From Eopsaltria australis (taxonomy: Eukaryota; Chordata; Aves; Passeriformes; Petroicidae): a stretch of DNA of 64,000 bases. This document shows, piece after piece, positions 38,414 to 49,300 of this stretch. Within the stretch, counting starts at the first letter, position 1. Each line of letters begins with the position of its first letter. The position numbers and the translations under genes were made by a program. The notes beneath the pieces are model-generated. The model was not told the origin of the DNA. It made no database searches and saw nothing but the letters and a program-made list of their open reading frames with translations. The stretch is taken from contig JAVTVJ010000296.1 in assembly GCA_034509425.1 (NCBI GenBank), forward strand, positions 1,178,001 to 1,242,000. The letters are read 5' to 3'.

Positions 38414-41400
38414 TCAGTGTCCATTCCCACCTTCGGAGAGGATGCGTGAGGGCTCCGTGTACTTCGCTGTCATCAGGTAGAAGAGGGCAGGGGCAGGAAC
38501 CAAGGCAAGCAAAGGCAGGTCCTGCTCCAGCTTATCCAGTTTGGAAATGGAGATGATTCCATAGGCGTGAAGTAACCAGTGGCTGAAGAGGACAACGAGC
38601 CTTTTCTTCCTCACAAGCAGATCCTTGAAAAACTTGCAAAATGAACACAATATTGTGTTAGCATTGTCTGTTACACATGAAATTTAAGAGGGGTGACAGG
38701 AGAGCACAAAAACCATGTGAAGCTGCTTAGGTTTGAGCCCTTCCATCACACACAGTTTCTCAGTGCACCATCAGAGGGAATTCTCACATGAGCTTCCTCC
38801 AGCCAAGAGGAGAAGGGATAAAGGAAGAGGTTTAAATGTAAAATACACCACTGAGAAAAGGCAAGAAACAAAGTGGTTTCTGCTTACTCAAGTCTTTTTT
38901 ACTCTGAGTTTTAACACAGGAAACGTGTTTACCCACCTCCACTTCAGAAGCAGACATGTACACAGCCAGTGTGACCAAAGACAGCACCAGGATGATGTAT
39001 GGGAAGGCATAATCTAAAGGCAAACATGCAACACGTTAGCAGGGAAAAATGACACAGCTTATCCTTCAGCAGAGAGAGTTTCTGCACAGGTGTGAAGCAA
39101 ACTGAGCTACTCTAGCTGCCTCTTAGCATGGCACCACACATGCAGAGCACTGAGGGTCAGCCAAGCAAAACCTTTCAGCTGCTCCCTCTGAGGTTTTCTG
39201 CTGTTTCTCAGTGCAGTTACTCGACACTGACACCACAAATTGAAAAAGGCACATAATGAGAAAAGCAGTCAGGCTGAGTGGGGAGTTTGTGGCACCTCTC
39301 CAAATGTGACAAGAATGCTCGAAGCTAAACCAAAAATAGCCAATCTCCCCAAATTTACACTGAAATCCATCTCTGAAATCAGACAAACTCTGCCTTAGCA
39401 AAAAGTGGAAGTAACTCCCTCTGAAGTACTTTCCTGCTCACACCCCCTCTATTCCTTTTTTGGGACAGGGACAGTCTCTAGCAGCACTGGCTGAGGCAAA
39501 GCAGTGTTGGTCAGGAGGCTGGTGAGGACCTTCCAACAAGCAACATTTTCAGTTGAAACACCTCAAAATAACCCTAAACAACATCCTTATTCCCAAGGCA
39601 AAATGTGTCCCTTCCCTCTCCCCCCCAAAGTCCTTCCTTAGTGTGCATTTACAGGTGTGCTCAGGAGTGTTTTTAGGAGAGAACTCACAGAGAAGGCCTC
39701 CTCCCACGGCCTGCAGCACGGTGAGGATGGGGAAGAAGTAGAGTGCTGCATAAATGCTTTTAAATCTGTCAGACCTTCCCAAACCACAGGCAATCTTCTT
39801 AACCAGGAGAGGCCGAAGCAGCATCATCAACACGAGACAGAAGGCGTAGTAGATAAACACAATGGTGTACCTGGGGGGGAAAAAAAAAGAAAAATTCATT
39901 AAAATGTGCAGTTTTCTCACAGAGACTTGGGTCACAACCAAGGAATTTGGGGTTAGTCAGTGAAGTCTAAATACTTTATAGCAAAGGTTGTAAGCACAGA
40001 ATGATTGGCTCACTTTTCCTTAGAGGAAACAGTCAAGATGATTCCTTTCCAAGGAAGGGAAAATAAAAAGAAAAAAAGATGTTTTAAGCCACATAGTGAC
40101 AGGATGAGAGGACACAGTCTCAAGCTGCACATGGGGATGTTCAGGCTGGACATCAGGAGGAATTTCTTCACAGAAAGGCTGACTGGACACTGGAATGGGC
40201 TGTGCAGGGAGATGATGGAGTCACCATCCCTGGAGGTGTTTAAGGAAAGACTGGAACTGGCACACAGTGCCACGGTGGTGTTGGGCTGTAGGATGGACTC
40301 GATGACTCCAGAAGTCTTTCCCAACTTAAATGACTGTGTGATAACCTGGGCTATGCCACTGATGCCTTTTTCTGGTCTCAGGAAATAAAGGCTCAGACAT
40401 GGTTAGAGGGTTGGGGGTTGTTTACCTCGGTATTTTAATAGGATCCCGTTCCATGGCTTCTCCCGTCCAGGTAGAACACGCCGCAAAAGCCCCGTCCTCC
40501 CAGTCGAGGATACAATTAAAGACTCTACTCATTAGCATATCTACCAGGAGGGCCCAATAAGGGGCCTGGGTGGGCTCACTTCTAGTTTACAGAATCTGCC
40601 CTACTAGGAGACCTTGAGGGCCCACGAAAACAGGGTGTTTGGTCTCTAGCTTTACGTGGCTTCAGGGGTGTTTAGTCTACCGGCCTACTAAACACCATGA
40701 AACCAGGCTAAACTATCACCTAAAGCATCACAAGTGTGCATGCTGATACTTGTGAATGTAGGGAACAGTGTAAGAAATATTCAGGAGAAAAGCAGAAAAA
40801 TCCTTCAGGCATCACACTTTCCTTGATTACTCAGAAAGTCATTGTGTTGCTAAACCTGTGTAAAACAGCTCAATGCACAAAAGATTCAGGGGGTTGATTG
40901 TCACTGATCCCAGCTCTATCTGAACACTTCTGGCAGCTTTGAGGAGAGGCAGGGACAGAAACCCAGCTGTGCAAAGGGCAGGGGCAGGCAGGAGCACCAA
41001 CACTTCACACTCACAGGGGGTACACGGCCTCGTGGGTGCAGTGCACCGTGGTGATGTAGTCGGGGCTGGGGTTGTAGAGCATGGTGTACCAGTCTGAGAG
41101 CTTCTTCACGCGGCAGGAGCGGATGTGCAGGGAGCCCACGGGGTCACTGAGCAGCAGCGTCACCACGGCGGCCACGCCGCACTCCAGCAGCGCCGTCAGG
41201 TGCTGCAGCAGCGCGCTGGAGCTGCGGGACAACACACAGTCACTGCCCTGCCTGCTGGGGGACAAACACAAAGAGCCACCCAAAAACAGGGCCTGGCAGA
41301 CAGAGCCTTCCACAGAGTTAAAATTCACTGAGTGGTAAAACTCTTTGACAAGCTCAGGTGATTTAGTGTGTAAGAGAAAGGAGCAGTGAGGGTAATGCAC

Positions 41401-43282
41401 TGCGCGTCTCAGAAGGGGAGCCACTGCTACCCCATTGCTACTGTGAGAAGAGCAGGATTTCCAAAGCTGCAAGTCCTTGTTGAAGATGGTAAATATTTAT
41501 ATATTAAACATTCCCAGCCCCCTCTGTTCCCAGGACTTACCGGACCACAGAACCACAGAATAATTTGGGTTAGAAGGGACTTGAAAGACCATCTAGTTCC
41601 AACCCCCTGCCATGAACAGGGACAGCTGAGTAAACTCCAGAGCCACCACTTCTTAAAATACTCCAGTCTAACACCTAATGGCCACATGCAGATTTAAACC
41701 TCTTTTTTTCTTTGATGTAAAGGCCACAGCAGCTCTGCTATCAAGACCCAAAACCCAGAACACATATTCCTAAAGAGAAAACTCAAACCCATCCTCTCAC
41801 TGTATGTGTGCAGCTCTGCTGACACTGAACCAGGAGAGAGACAACCTGCTGCTTCTGTCTGCTGGGAAACCAAATCCAGCCCAAACTGCCAGATGGACTG
41901 TGCACCACCGCATTAAAGAGGTACAGACCATACCCTGAGGGCAGTGACTGGAAAGGCTCCCCTGCAGGACACTTACATTTGTAAATAAATCCTCCTACAG
42001 CTGCTCTAAACTTCCATGCAACCATATCAGCTCAACCAACAACAAGGGTGGATGGGGCTCAGCAACCTGGTCCACTGGAAGGTGTCCCCACCCACAACAG
42101 AGAGTTGGAACTGGATGATCTTTAAGGTTCCTCCCAACCCAAACCAGTCCAGGATTCTGAGAACTGCTGGACAGTTCAGTTCAGATCTCAGATTGACCAC
42201 TCATGGATAAAAGATTTCCAATTTTAAACAATTAATCTAGAGAAAGGGCACACAAACCTCTTCTTTCCAGAGTACCACTCAATGAAGAACCAGTGTAAAA
42301 CCAGGGGCAGCATGGCCATGAAGCCGAGGTACAGCCAGTCATAGCGGTCTGGAGAGCCCACACACTCCCGGCAGATTTTGTTGTCATCGGTTCTCTGGCC
42401 TCTGGGACACACCTACAGAAAGCAGAGGTTGTGTTTAGAATCCCAGCACCAACAGCAGATCACTGCAGCTCCTGGAAAAACAGCTTGAAGCAGAACGGGA
42501 CAAGACATAGGCCAGATTTTTAAAGAGATTAAACACTAACCCCAGCGATTTCTCAGCTTACACTTGCCCTCTCTGGCTCTTCTTTTTTAATATAAACAAG
42601 GGTGAAGCATAATTAAAAGCCTTCATGCAAGCCTTCATTTTCCTCTCCTGCTGCCACACCACTCCCTCTCATCTCAGCTCCCTCATCACACTGCTCACAA
42701 CCACTGCTCCCCAGTTCCTTGCTTCTCTTTCATCCCACCCTCGCTCTCCCTTAGCACTCCAATAAAATCAGGGTGCACAGCGATGTATTTCAGCACAGCT
42801 CTCCACACCGCCCCGTTCTGTTCCAGCCTTTCCAGCCCGGGCTCAGCCTCCGGCACTCCTTCGGGAAGCGTGTCACGGTGCAGCTCCTGTTTCGGCCGGG
42901 GAGCTGAGCTGCCCCCCGCAGCCCCGGCCACCCCGGACGGCAGGGGCTGCCGGCGGGACCCGCCCGAGCTCCCGCACCGGGACGGGTCACCCCTGGCCGG
43001 GCCCAGCCTCGCACTTACCCCGCAGTCCCCGTAGGTCTCCACGGAGCCGTTCACCGACAGCACGGTCCTGCCGCAGTACAGCCCGAGGCAGGCGGGCTGG
43101 ATGTCCACAGCTGCGGGGAGACCGCGGGCCGCGTTACCGGGAGAGGGACCGAGCGCCAGTCCCGGCCCGCTCCAGCCGCTGACAACACCCTCAACCCCAA
43201 ACACATCCCCACCCTCACTCCCAGCCCCATCCCGGTGCCCATCCCGGTGCCCATCCCGGCCGCTCCTACCGGCGCGGAACAT
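38414..43282 (-). CDS. JKAMP: JNK1/MAPK8-associated membrane protein (complete, 7 coding exons)
   Basis: JKAMP is a multipass ER membrane protein that binds JNK1 and recruits proteasome and ERAD factors. Coding exons on the minus strand, 5' to 3': 43270-43282, 43019-43110, 42258-42412, 41015-41221, 39689-39870, 38937-39013 and 38414-38632. They total 945 nt and 314 residues with consistent phases and AG/GT borders. The N-terminus starts MFRA-AVDIQPACLGLYCG and carries a Cys cluster (residues 12, 17, 34, 37, 49, 52; CGVCPRGQR, CREC) and an NGS sequon at 25. Hydrophobic segments follow, including YLGFMAMLPLVLHWFFIEW and YTIVFIYYAFCLVLMMLLRP. The tail is EPSRILSEGGNGH. Length agrees with mammalian isoforms (311 and 326 residues). 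In the last exon a second AG nine bases downstream would remove FFK in frame. The gene is head to head with L3HYPDH and tail to tail with the CCDC175-like gene. Confidence 0.97.
40085..40345 (+). mobile_element. CR1 LINE 3' end
   Basis: A plus-strand copy lies in a JKAMP intron: 'tcaggctggacatcaggagg', 'aatttcttcacagaaaggct', 'catccctggaggtgtttaag' and 'gatggactcgatgactccag'. The final tail repeat is weak. Confidence 0.88.
40425..40725. repeat. Unidentified repeat-like block, possible solo LTR
   Basis: This block inside a JKAMP intron has a base composition and word usage unlike its flanks. It contains a perfect inverted repeat (GGTGTTTAGT / ACTAAACACC). On the minus strand it has an ATTAAA hexamer followed by 'ataccgaggtaaacaa', the sort of arrangement seen near the 3' end of avian LTRs. 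I cannot name the family, and no coding part of a retrovirus is present. A diverged DNA-transposon remnant is also possible. Confidence 0.3.
41544..41680 (-). mobile_element. CR1 LINE 3' fragment
   Basis: 'accacagaaccacagaataa' followed by 'tttgggttagaagggacttg', 'accatctagttccaaccccc' and 'tgccatgaacagggacagct' marks a minus-strand CR1 copy in a JKAMP intron. Confidence 0.88.
42045..42165 (+). mobile_element. CR1 LINE tail fragment
   Basis: 'ggggctcagcaacctggtcc', 'actggaaggtgtccccaccc' and 'aactggatgatctttaaggt' identify a plus-strand CR1 tail in a JKAMP intron, ending near 'aggattctgag'. Confidence 0.85.
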
Positions 43283-44150
43283 CGCGGTAACCCAGCAACC
43301 GGCGCCCCGGTACTTCCGCCGCGGCACTTCCGCTTCCGCCGCGGGGCGGCTCCTCCCGGGATGCGGGCGCGGGAACACGCAGGGGCGGGGCCCTGGGGGC
43401 GTGGCCATGGGCGGGCGCGGTCACGGCTGTGGGCGTGGTTACGGGGCGGGACTCCCATCGGATGGGCGGGGAGTGGGCGTGGTCTCAGCCCGGGGGTGCC
43501 GCCCAGAATGGGCGTGGTCTCTCTTCGTGGGCGTGGCCTGCGGCGCGGGTGCCGCCCCGGCGGAGCGGGCGCGATGGCGGCGCAGGGTGCCGGTGGCGGT
43601 GACGGTGGCGGCGGCGGAGCGGGCCGGGCGCTGCCGCCGCACTCGCCGTCGGGCGCGGTGCTGCAGACCGTGGAGATGCACACGGGCGGCGAGCCGCTGC
43701 GCATCATCCCGCGGCTGGAGGCGGCGGAGCGGGCGGCGGCGGCGGGGCTGTCGCTGCTGTCGCTGCGGCGGGAGGTGGCGGCCGCGCAGGACCACGTGCG
43801 GCGGGCGCTGATGCACGAGCCGCGCGGGCACGCCGGCATGTACGGGGCGCTGGTGGTGCGCGGCGGCGCGGCCGCGGAGGGAGCGCACCTGGCGGCGCTG
43901 TTCCTGCACTGCGCCGGCTACAGCGCCATGTGCGGCCACGCCGTGATCGCCCTCGGCCGCTTCGCCCTCGACTACGGGCTGGTGCCGGCGCCCACCCGCC
44001 CCGAGACCGCCGTCCGCCTGCGCTGCCCCTGCGGGCCCGTCACCGCCTTCGTGCCCTGGGACGGGCACCGCAGCGGCAACCCCGTGCGCTTCCACAGCGT
44101 GCCCGCCTTCGCTGCCGCCACCGGTGCGGACCGCCGGGTTTTGGGTGGGG
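42770..44150. promoter_or_regulatory. CpG island over the JKAMP and L3HYPDH first exons
   Basis: This stretch is strikingly GC-rich with very frequent CpG, in contrast to the AT-rich flanks. It covers JKAMP coding exons 1-2, the shared intergenic promoter and L3HYPDH exon 1. Edges are estimated by eye. Confidence 0.85.
43283..43573. promoter_or_regulatory. Bidirectional promoter of JKAMP and L3HYPDH
   Basis: Only 291 bases separate the two divergent start codons. No TATA box is seen. From the JKAMP side the stretch holds: a perfect RFX X-box at 43287-43299; ETS-type CTTCCG words at 43313, 43327 and 43333; GC boxes (GGGCGG); and five GGGCGTGG words starting at 43397, 43431, 43475, 43510 and 43529. 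The X-box matches GTNRCC-N-RGYAAC. GGGCGTGG is the reverse complement of the CCACGCCC box bound by KLF/SP factors. Motif matches are seen directly; factor binding is inferred. Confidence 0.8.
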
Positions 44151-46257
44151 GGGTGATGGTGGCCTGGCTGAGGGGTAGCTGGCAAATATCTCCCTGATTC
44201 TGTTCTTCAGAGGTCATCAGGGATGCTGTAAGGTGTCACATGCTGCTTTCTGGCACAGGAGTACTCAAGTTATCCCCGTCCACTGCCCTCGCACGCAGCT
44301 GGGTTCCATCGCTCTGTATGCAAGCCCGTGGCTCAGCACAGTTTTCCCTCCTCACCTCCCTCCCTTTCTCTGCTCAGACTTGGCCATTGATGTCCCTGGC
44401 CGTGGGAAGGTGGTGGTTGACATCGGCTATGGTGGCACTTTCTACGCTTTCCTCAGCGCCGAGCAGCTGGGCCTCGATGTGTGCTCCTCAAAGACCAGAG
44501 ACCTTGTCAGTGCAGCAAGTGCAGTGACAGAAGCAGTGAAGAAACAGGTATGGATGAGCACTGTGGTGTCCCAGCATGTTCCCTTTGAGATGACTGCACC
44601 AGACTGAGATGCTCAGGATGGTGGGAGAGTCCATCCTTCCAGCCCCATGTTGAATTTCAGTCCTTACAAGGATGTGAGAAGGAGCATTGCTGCTGCTGTC
44701 TGTCTCTGTCACCTGCGAAGCAGAGGTGGAAATGCAGCAGTGTGGCCTTTTCCCCTTCCTCTGGTCTCTCACAGAAGCTGCACTGCTGCTGTTGTGTGCA
44801 TTTGTGACCGTCTCTGTGTTCTTCCCAGTTCAAGCTCCATCACCCTGAGAGTGAAGACCTGGCTTTCCTCTACGGCACCATTCTGACAGATGGGAAAGAT
44901 GCCTTTAGCGAGGAGCCCACCACCAACATCTGTGTGTTTGCAGATGAGCAGGTACAGAAATGGGCTCTTCTCAGGCGCGTGAGGCACACAATTATCCCTT
45001 AAATCCACTGCAAAGAAGAGAAACTGCTCTGATTCTTGGTTTAGGCAGTGATTTCTTGTGCTGCTCTCATGTCTCTGGAGAGCCGAGTGTCGATGCACAC
45101 ATTCTGATTTTGCTCCTAATGGCACAAATACTTCTGCACACCTTAGATGGTAGCATTTTAAAAAGGCTCATACCTACAACCTGTTGATTGGAATTTTCCA
45201 GGAGTTTGGGGAGTGAGATAGGTTCCCAGCACAGTGCACGTCCCTAAATCCAGGGAATATCTGCTGGGGACGAACAACAAGAGAGAAATGGGGTGTTAAA
45301 ATTCTGTTCTTGTCTGCAGTGCATAAGGTATCACATAAACAGCAGGGGGAGTTTTGGCTGGACTTCCAGCAGTGAGGAGTGTGGAGCACTGGGACAGGTC
45401 CCCTCAGAACCTGGCCAACACTGTGTTTTTGAAGATTTTGAAAACCAGGCTGGCCAGCAGCTCCCTGAGTGTAACGAGGACCGATCTTGCCTTGGGATGT
45501 GAGAATGGTGCAAGTGCCCTCAGCCCCTCTCAGTCCTTTTGCTGTGATGCTGGGAAGATTCCCACCTTGGTTTCCTCCAAGTACAGTGAAAGAACTGAGG
45601 GGGAGTGATCTCATTTTGTGTTAAACCCCAAAATCTAGAGCTGGTTCATCTCTTCTGCTGTAGGTTGACCGAAGTCCAACAGGCTCGGGGGTGACAGCTC
45701 GCATTGCCTTGCAGTACCATAAGGGACTCATCCAGCTGGACCAGACCAGAACCTTCCGGAGCAGCACCACAGGCTCCTTGTTCACTGGGAAGGCAGTGAA
45801 GGCAAGTGGCTTGTGCTGGACGTTCCCCATGTCCCAAGGGCTGCTGGAAATTTGCTCAGTGGGGAAGCAGAAGAGCCTTTCTGTGCCTGGGGAAAGGTGT
45901 AGGGAAGGAGGGAGGTGCCTGTGGGTCTTGCCCTCCCACAAACCTGGCACTTCAAGGATTTTGGGATTTTGTTGTGTTGCATGGTTGCTGCACGATTTGG
46001 GAGGTACCAGCCCAGGGCAGAGCACTCGTAGTGGAGTGTCTGCATAAATGCAAGGTAGTGCTGGAATTCCGTGGGGCTGGGAGAGTGAAGAACCTGCTGT
46101 TGCCTCTGTCCTGATCCTAATCCCTCTGCAGGAAGCCAAGTTTGGGAACTACAACGCCGTCATCGTGGAAGTGTCGGGAGAAGCCTTTTACACTGGCACA
46201 GCCACCTTCACTGTGGAAGAGGAGGACCCACTGAAACACGGCTTCTTGTTCAAGTGA
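43574..46257 (+). CDS. L3HYPDH: trans-L-3-hydroxyproline dehydratase (complete, 5 exons)
   Basis: The enzyme dehydrates trans-3-hydroxy-L-proline to pyrroline-2-carboxylate in hydroxyproline breakdown. Exons 43574-44123, 44378-44547, 44829-44951, 45664-45801 and 46132-46257 join to 1107 nt, 368 residues. It belongs to the proline racemase fold: the first active-site loop is SAMCGHAV (Cys120). The second is DRSPTGSGVTAR, where Thr287 replaces the second catalytic Cys of true racemases, the mark of the dehydratase. Other family segments are LQTVEMHTGGEPLRII, VVVDIGYGGTFYAFL, TTNICVFADEQ and SLFTGKAV. Length is close to the human protein (354); the surplus is an Ala/Gly-rich N-terminus. The frame stays open upstream to 43235, but the ATG at 43574 is preferred because it starts just ahead of the conserved domain. 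Intron 4 has a GC donor (AAG|GCAAGT). The gene shares its promoter with JKAMP. Confidence 0.97.
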
Positions 46258-46575
46258 CCCACGGGTGGTGGCAAAGTCTCACTGATGGTGCTGCACTTCT
46301 CCTGCCCGCGAATTCCTGTTCTGCTTCTCCACACGGTGCAACAGGAAGAGCCTTGGGTGGTGTGACAGCATTTGCCACATTTCAGGATAACAGGCTTGTT
46401 GCCCTGTTGTGATTAGCATACACAAGCTGCTTGGAGAAGCCCTAGTATTTTTCTTCTTTTTTTTTTTTTTCCTTCCCAGTAATTCACAGAAAACAGGGCT
46501 GATCTTGGGGCGTTGCCTTCACATTTATGTGCCTTCTCTGTGTCTGCAAATTATGAATTTCAGAGTTAGATTTCT

Positions 46576-46581
46576 ATTAAA
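46576..46581 (+). terminator. L3HYPDH: Polyadenylation signal of L3HYPDH
   Basis: The variant signal ATTAAA lies 320 bases after the TGA stop. A GT-containing stretch (CTTTCCTTGTTCTC) follows about 25 bases later. The 3' UTR therefore probably spans 46258 to about 46600. Confidence 0.55.
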
Positions 46582-46599
46582 TGCCAGCTGAAAACACTG

Positions 46600-47815
46600 C
46601 TGGCTTTCCTTGTTCTCACTCCCAGAGCTCATTTCCAGGATTCTGCTGAGTGTCATGACTGTTGGTTTGAATTGCAAGCTCCTGTTGTCTTCTGCTCAAC
46701 CAGCTATGCTGCTCTGTCTCATGCCCCAGCTTCTCTGCTCAGCTTGTCCAGACACCCCCTTCCTCACATATTTCACCCCACCAGGGGTCTCCTGCATCCC
46801 AGGGCTGGATGCAGGTACTTGATCAGAACTTCCTACTGTCCCTGCTGAGTGTCCATGCTGTGCTGCTGCCTTAAGCCTTCCTCTCTTGCTTATCTTGGAC
46901 CACTGGCTGCAAATGCCCCATGGTTAACTTTCAACAGAACAGCTGTGTTTGAAGGTCTGAGCCATTACGACCTTTGACTGCTAATTATTTACTGATTTTG
47001 TCCCAGTTCAGGGGCAGCTTGTGCAGCAGGGTGCAGTCAGTACTTGCTTTGCCAGAGTCCCTCCAGGGAAAAAAACAAGCATTTGCAGTGTCAGGAGCAG
47101 AGCTTCCGACCTCTGGTGGCCTGTCACTTCCACTGTGTCTCTAGACAAAATGGTGCTTGTTAAATGAAGACACTCGTGGGAGGAACTGGCACTTGTTAAA
47201 ATGAGACATGAAAATGAGAATGGTCATCTCCCCGTTGCTCATGCAGCAGAAGGGAGAAAGTCACACTGGTGAACTTAGATAAGGTTGGCATAGAAAAGCC
47301 TGGGAGGAATTTCTGTCAGGTTGAAAATAACTTCGTAGCAGGACACCGCAAAAATCCCCTGATTTATACAACTGCTGTGCTGCCAATAGAGGTTTTTTAG
47401 GATGGCATCTGGAGCTCTTTCTCCCAGGTTTCCTGTAACCCCTTTGTAAGTCCCATACAGTCTCTGGTGCAGGAGAACAAGAAGTGACACACAACATCCC
47501 CCGTACTTGCAGGAGCACACTCTTTCATGTGTTTTCATCTTCTGGGCACCTGATCAGCACCCCAGCCTGGCTCCTTGGAACAGCAAGTTACAAAACCCAG
47601 CACAGGATGTTTGGAGGTTCTTCAGCCATTAATTGGGGTGCATCCTTCATTAGCAATTCTTTACCCCCATCCCTAAGAAAATTTTCAGGTAGGGGCAGAA
47701 GGCAGCTATAGCATGGATGGGAGTGAGGGGGAAAGGGTCCTGCTGCCCATGTGGGGGTCCCTGGCCTGACCCCCCAACCCTAGTAATCCCTCAAGCCCCA
47801 GCCTGGTGAGCCGGG
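46600..47815. other. Spacer between L3HYPDH and GPR135
   Basis: I see no coding exon, CR1 copy or other recognisable element here. The right end grades into the GC-rich 5' region of GPR135. Confidence 0.6.
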
Positions 47816-49300
47816 GCGGTGGTCTCAACTTCCACCTCAGTGTCTGGGGGTAGCTGGTCCTTCGTGATGGGCTGCGGGCTGGCGGGGAGAGGAGCTGCCA
47901 GGGACTGCCAGGGGAGCGCGTCTGTGGGGACCCATCGCCGACTTTGGGATGGGGATGACGCCGGGGTGGGGGGCGGTCCCCCGGCCCCCCTACTCATCTG
48001 TGGGGGCTCCGCTCCGCCGCCGCCGGGTCCAGCCGGGCCGGGTCGGGCCGGTTCCCCGGGCAACGGCGGCCGAGCGACGTCAGCGACCGGCGGGGCCGGG
48101 AGCGGCGGGCCCTCTGCAGCCGCGGCGGGGCCGGAGCATGAGGCTGCGCATGGAGCCGGCGGCGGCCGTGCCGGGCAACCTCTCCGGCGGCGGTGGCAAT
48201 GAGAGCGGCGGCGAAGCGGCGGCGGCGGCGGGGGTGGCGGGGTGGTCGGCGGCGGCGCTGGCCTCGCAAGCGGCAGCGCTGCTGCTCATCTTCGCCCTCT
48301 CGGCTCTGGGCAACGGGGCGGTGGTGCTGGTGATCGCCCGGCACCGGCAGCTCCGCACGGTCACCAACGCCTTCGTGCTGTCGCTGTCGCTGTCGGAGCT
48401 GCTGGGCGCCCTGCTCTGCCTGCCGCTGGCCTTCCTCAGCCTGCTCAGCCGCCCGCCCGGCGCTTGGCTCTTCGGGCAGCGCCTGTGCCTGGCCAGCGCC
48501 GCCCTGCACGCCGGGCTGGGCATCGCCGCCACGCTCACCATGGCCCTGCTGTCCTTCGACCGCTACTGTGCCATCGTCCGCCAGCCGCGGCACAAGATGG
48601 GCCGGCGCCGCGCCGCGCAGCTGCTGGCCGCGGTCTGGCTGGCCGCGCTGGCGCTGGCCGGGCCCTGGTACGGGCTGGCGGGCGAGGGGCGCCGCGAAGC
48701 CCGCCCCGGCTCCTACCGCTGCGTCTACGTGCTGCCCTGGGGCTCCTCTCGGCTCGGGCCGCCCTACGGCGCCGCCCTCATCGTGCTCTGCTACCTCCTG
48801 CCCTTCGCCGTCATGTGCTTCTGCCACTTCAACATCTGCCGGGCGGTGCGGCTGGCCGAGAGCCGAGTGCGGCCGCTGACCACCTACGGGCACCTGCTGC
48901 GCGCCTACGGGGAGATGCGCACGGCCACCACCGTGCTCATCATGATCGTCTCCATTATCTGCTGCTGGGGGCCCTACTGCATCCTGGGGCTGGCCGCCGC
49001 CGCCGGCCGCCTGCCCTTCTCGCCCACCATGGACGCCGTGGCCAGCGGGATGGCCTGGGCCAACGGCGCCATCAATCCCCTCATCTACGCCGCCCGCAAC
49101 CCCAACATCTCGGTGCTGCTGCGGCGCAGCCGGGAGGGCGGCTACAGGACTAGGAACAACATGGTCGCCTACCTGTCGGTGCCGGGCCGCCCTCCGGAGC
49201 CGCGGAGCCGCGCTGAGCGCGTCCGGGAGCGCTACATCAACCGGCACAGCGGCCCCCCGGGCAGCGCCCTGTCCTCCTCCAGCCCGGCCAGCGGCGGAGA
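47815..49300. promoter_or_regulatory. GPR135: CpG island of GPR135
   Basis: GC-rich, CpG-dense sequence begins near 47.8 kb, covers the presumed 5' UTR and most of the GPR135 coding exon, and fades near 49.3 kb. The promoter should lie in its left third. There is no obvious TATA box. Confidence 0.75.

Noticed and set aside
43235..43573. In-frame N-terminal extension of L3HYPDH running back through the promoter and JKAMP exon 1
   Set aside because: It lacks domain character, overlaps the divergent gene's first exon, and the family N-terminus fits the ATG at 43574.
47949..48137. In-frame upstream start giving a 489-residue GPR135
   Set aside because: The added residues are Pro/Arg-rich and unlike a receptor N-terminus; the ATG at 48138 has a better context. 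It cannot be fully excluded without transcript data.
48242..49153. 303-codon alternate-frame ORF inside GPR135
   Set aside because: A shadow of the receptor frame in CpG-rich DNA; repetitive Ala/Arg/Gly content.
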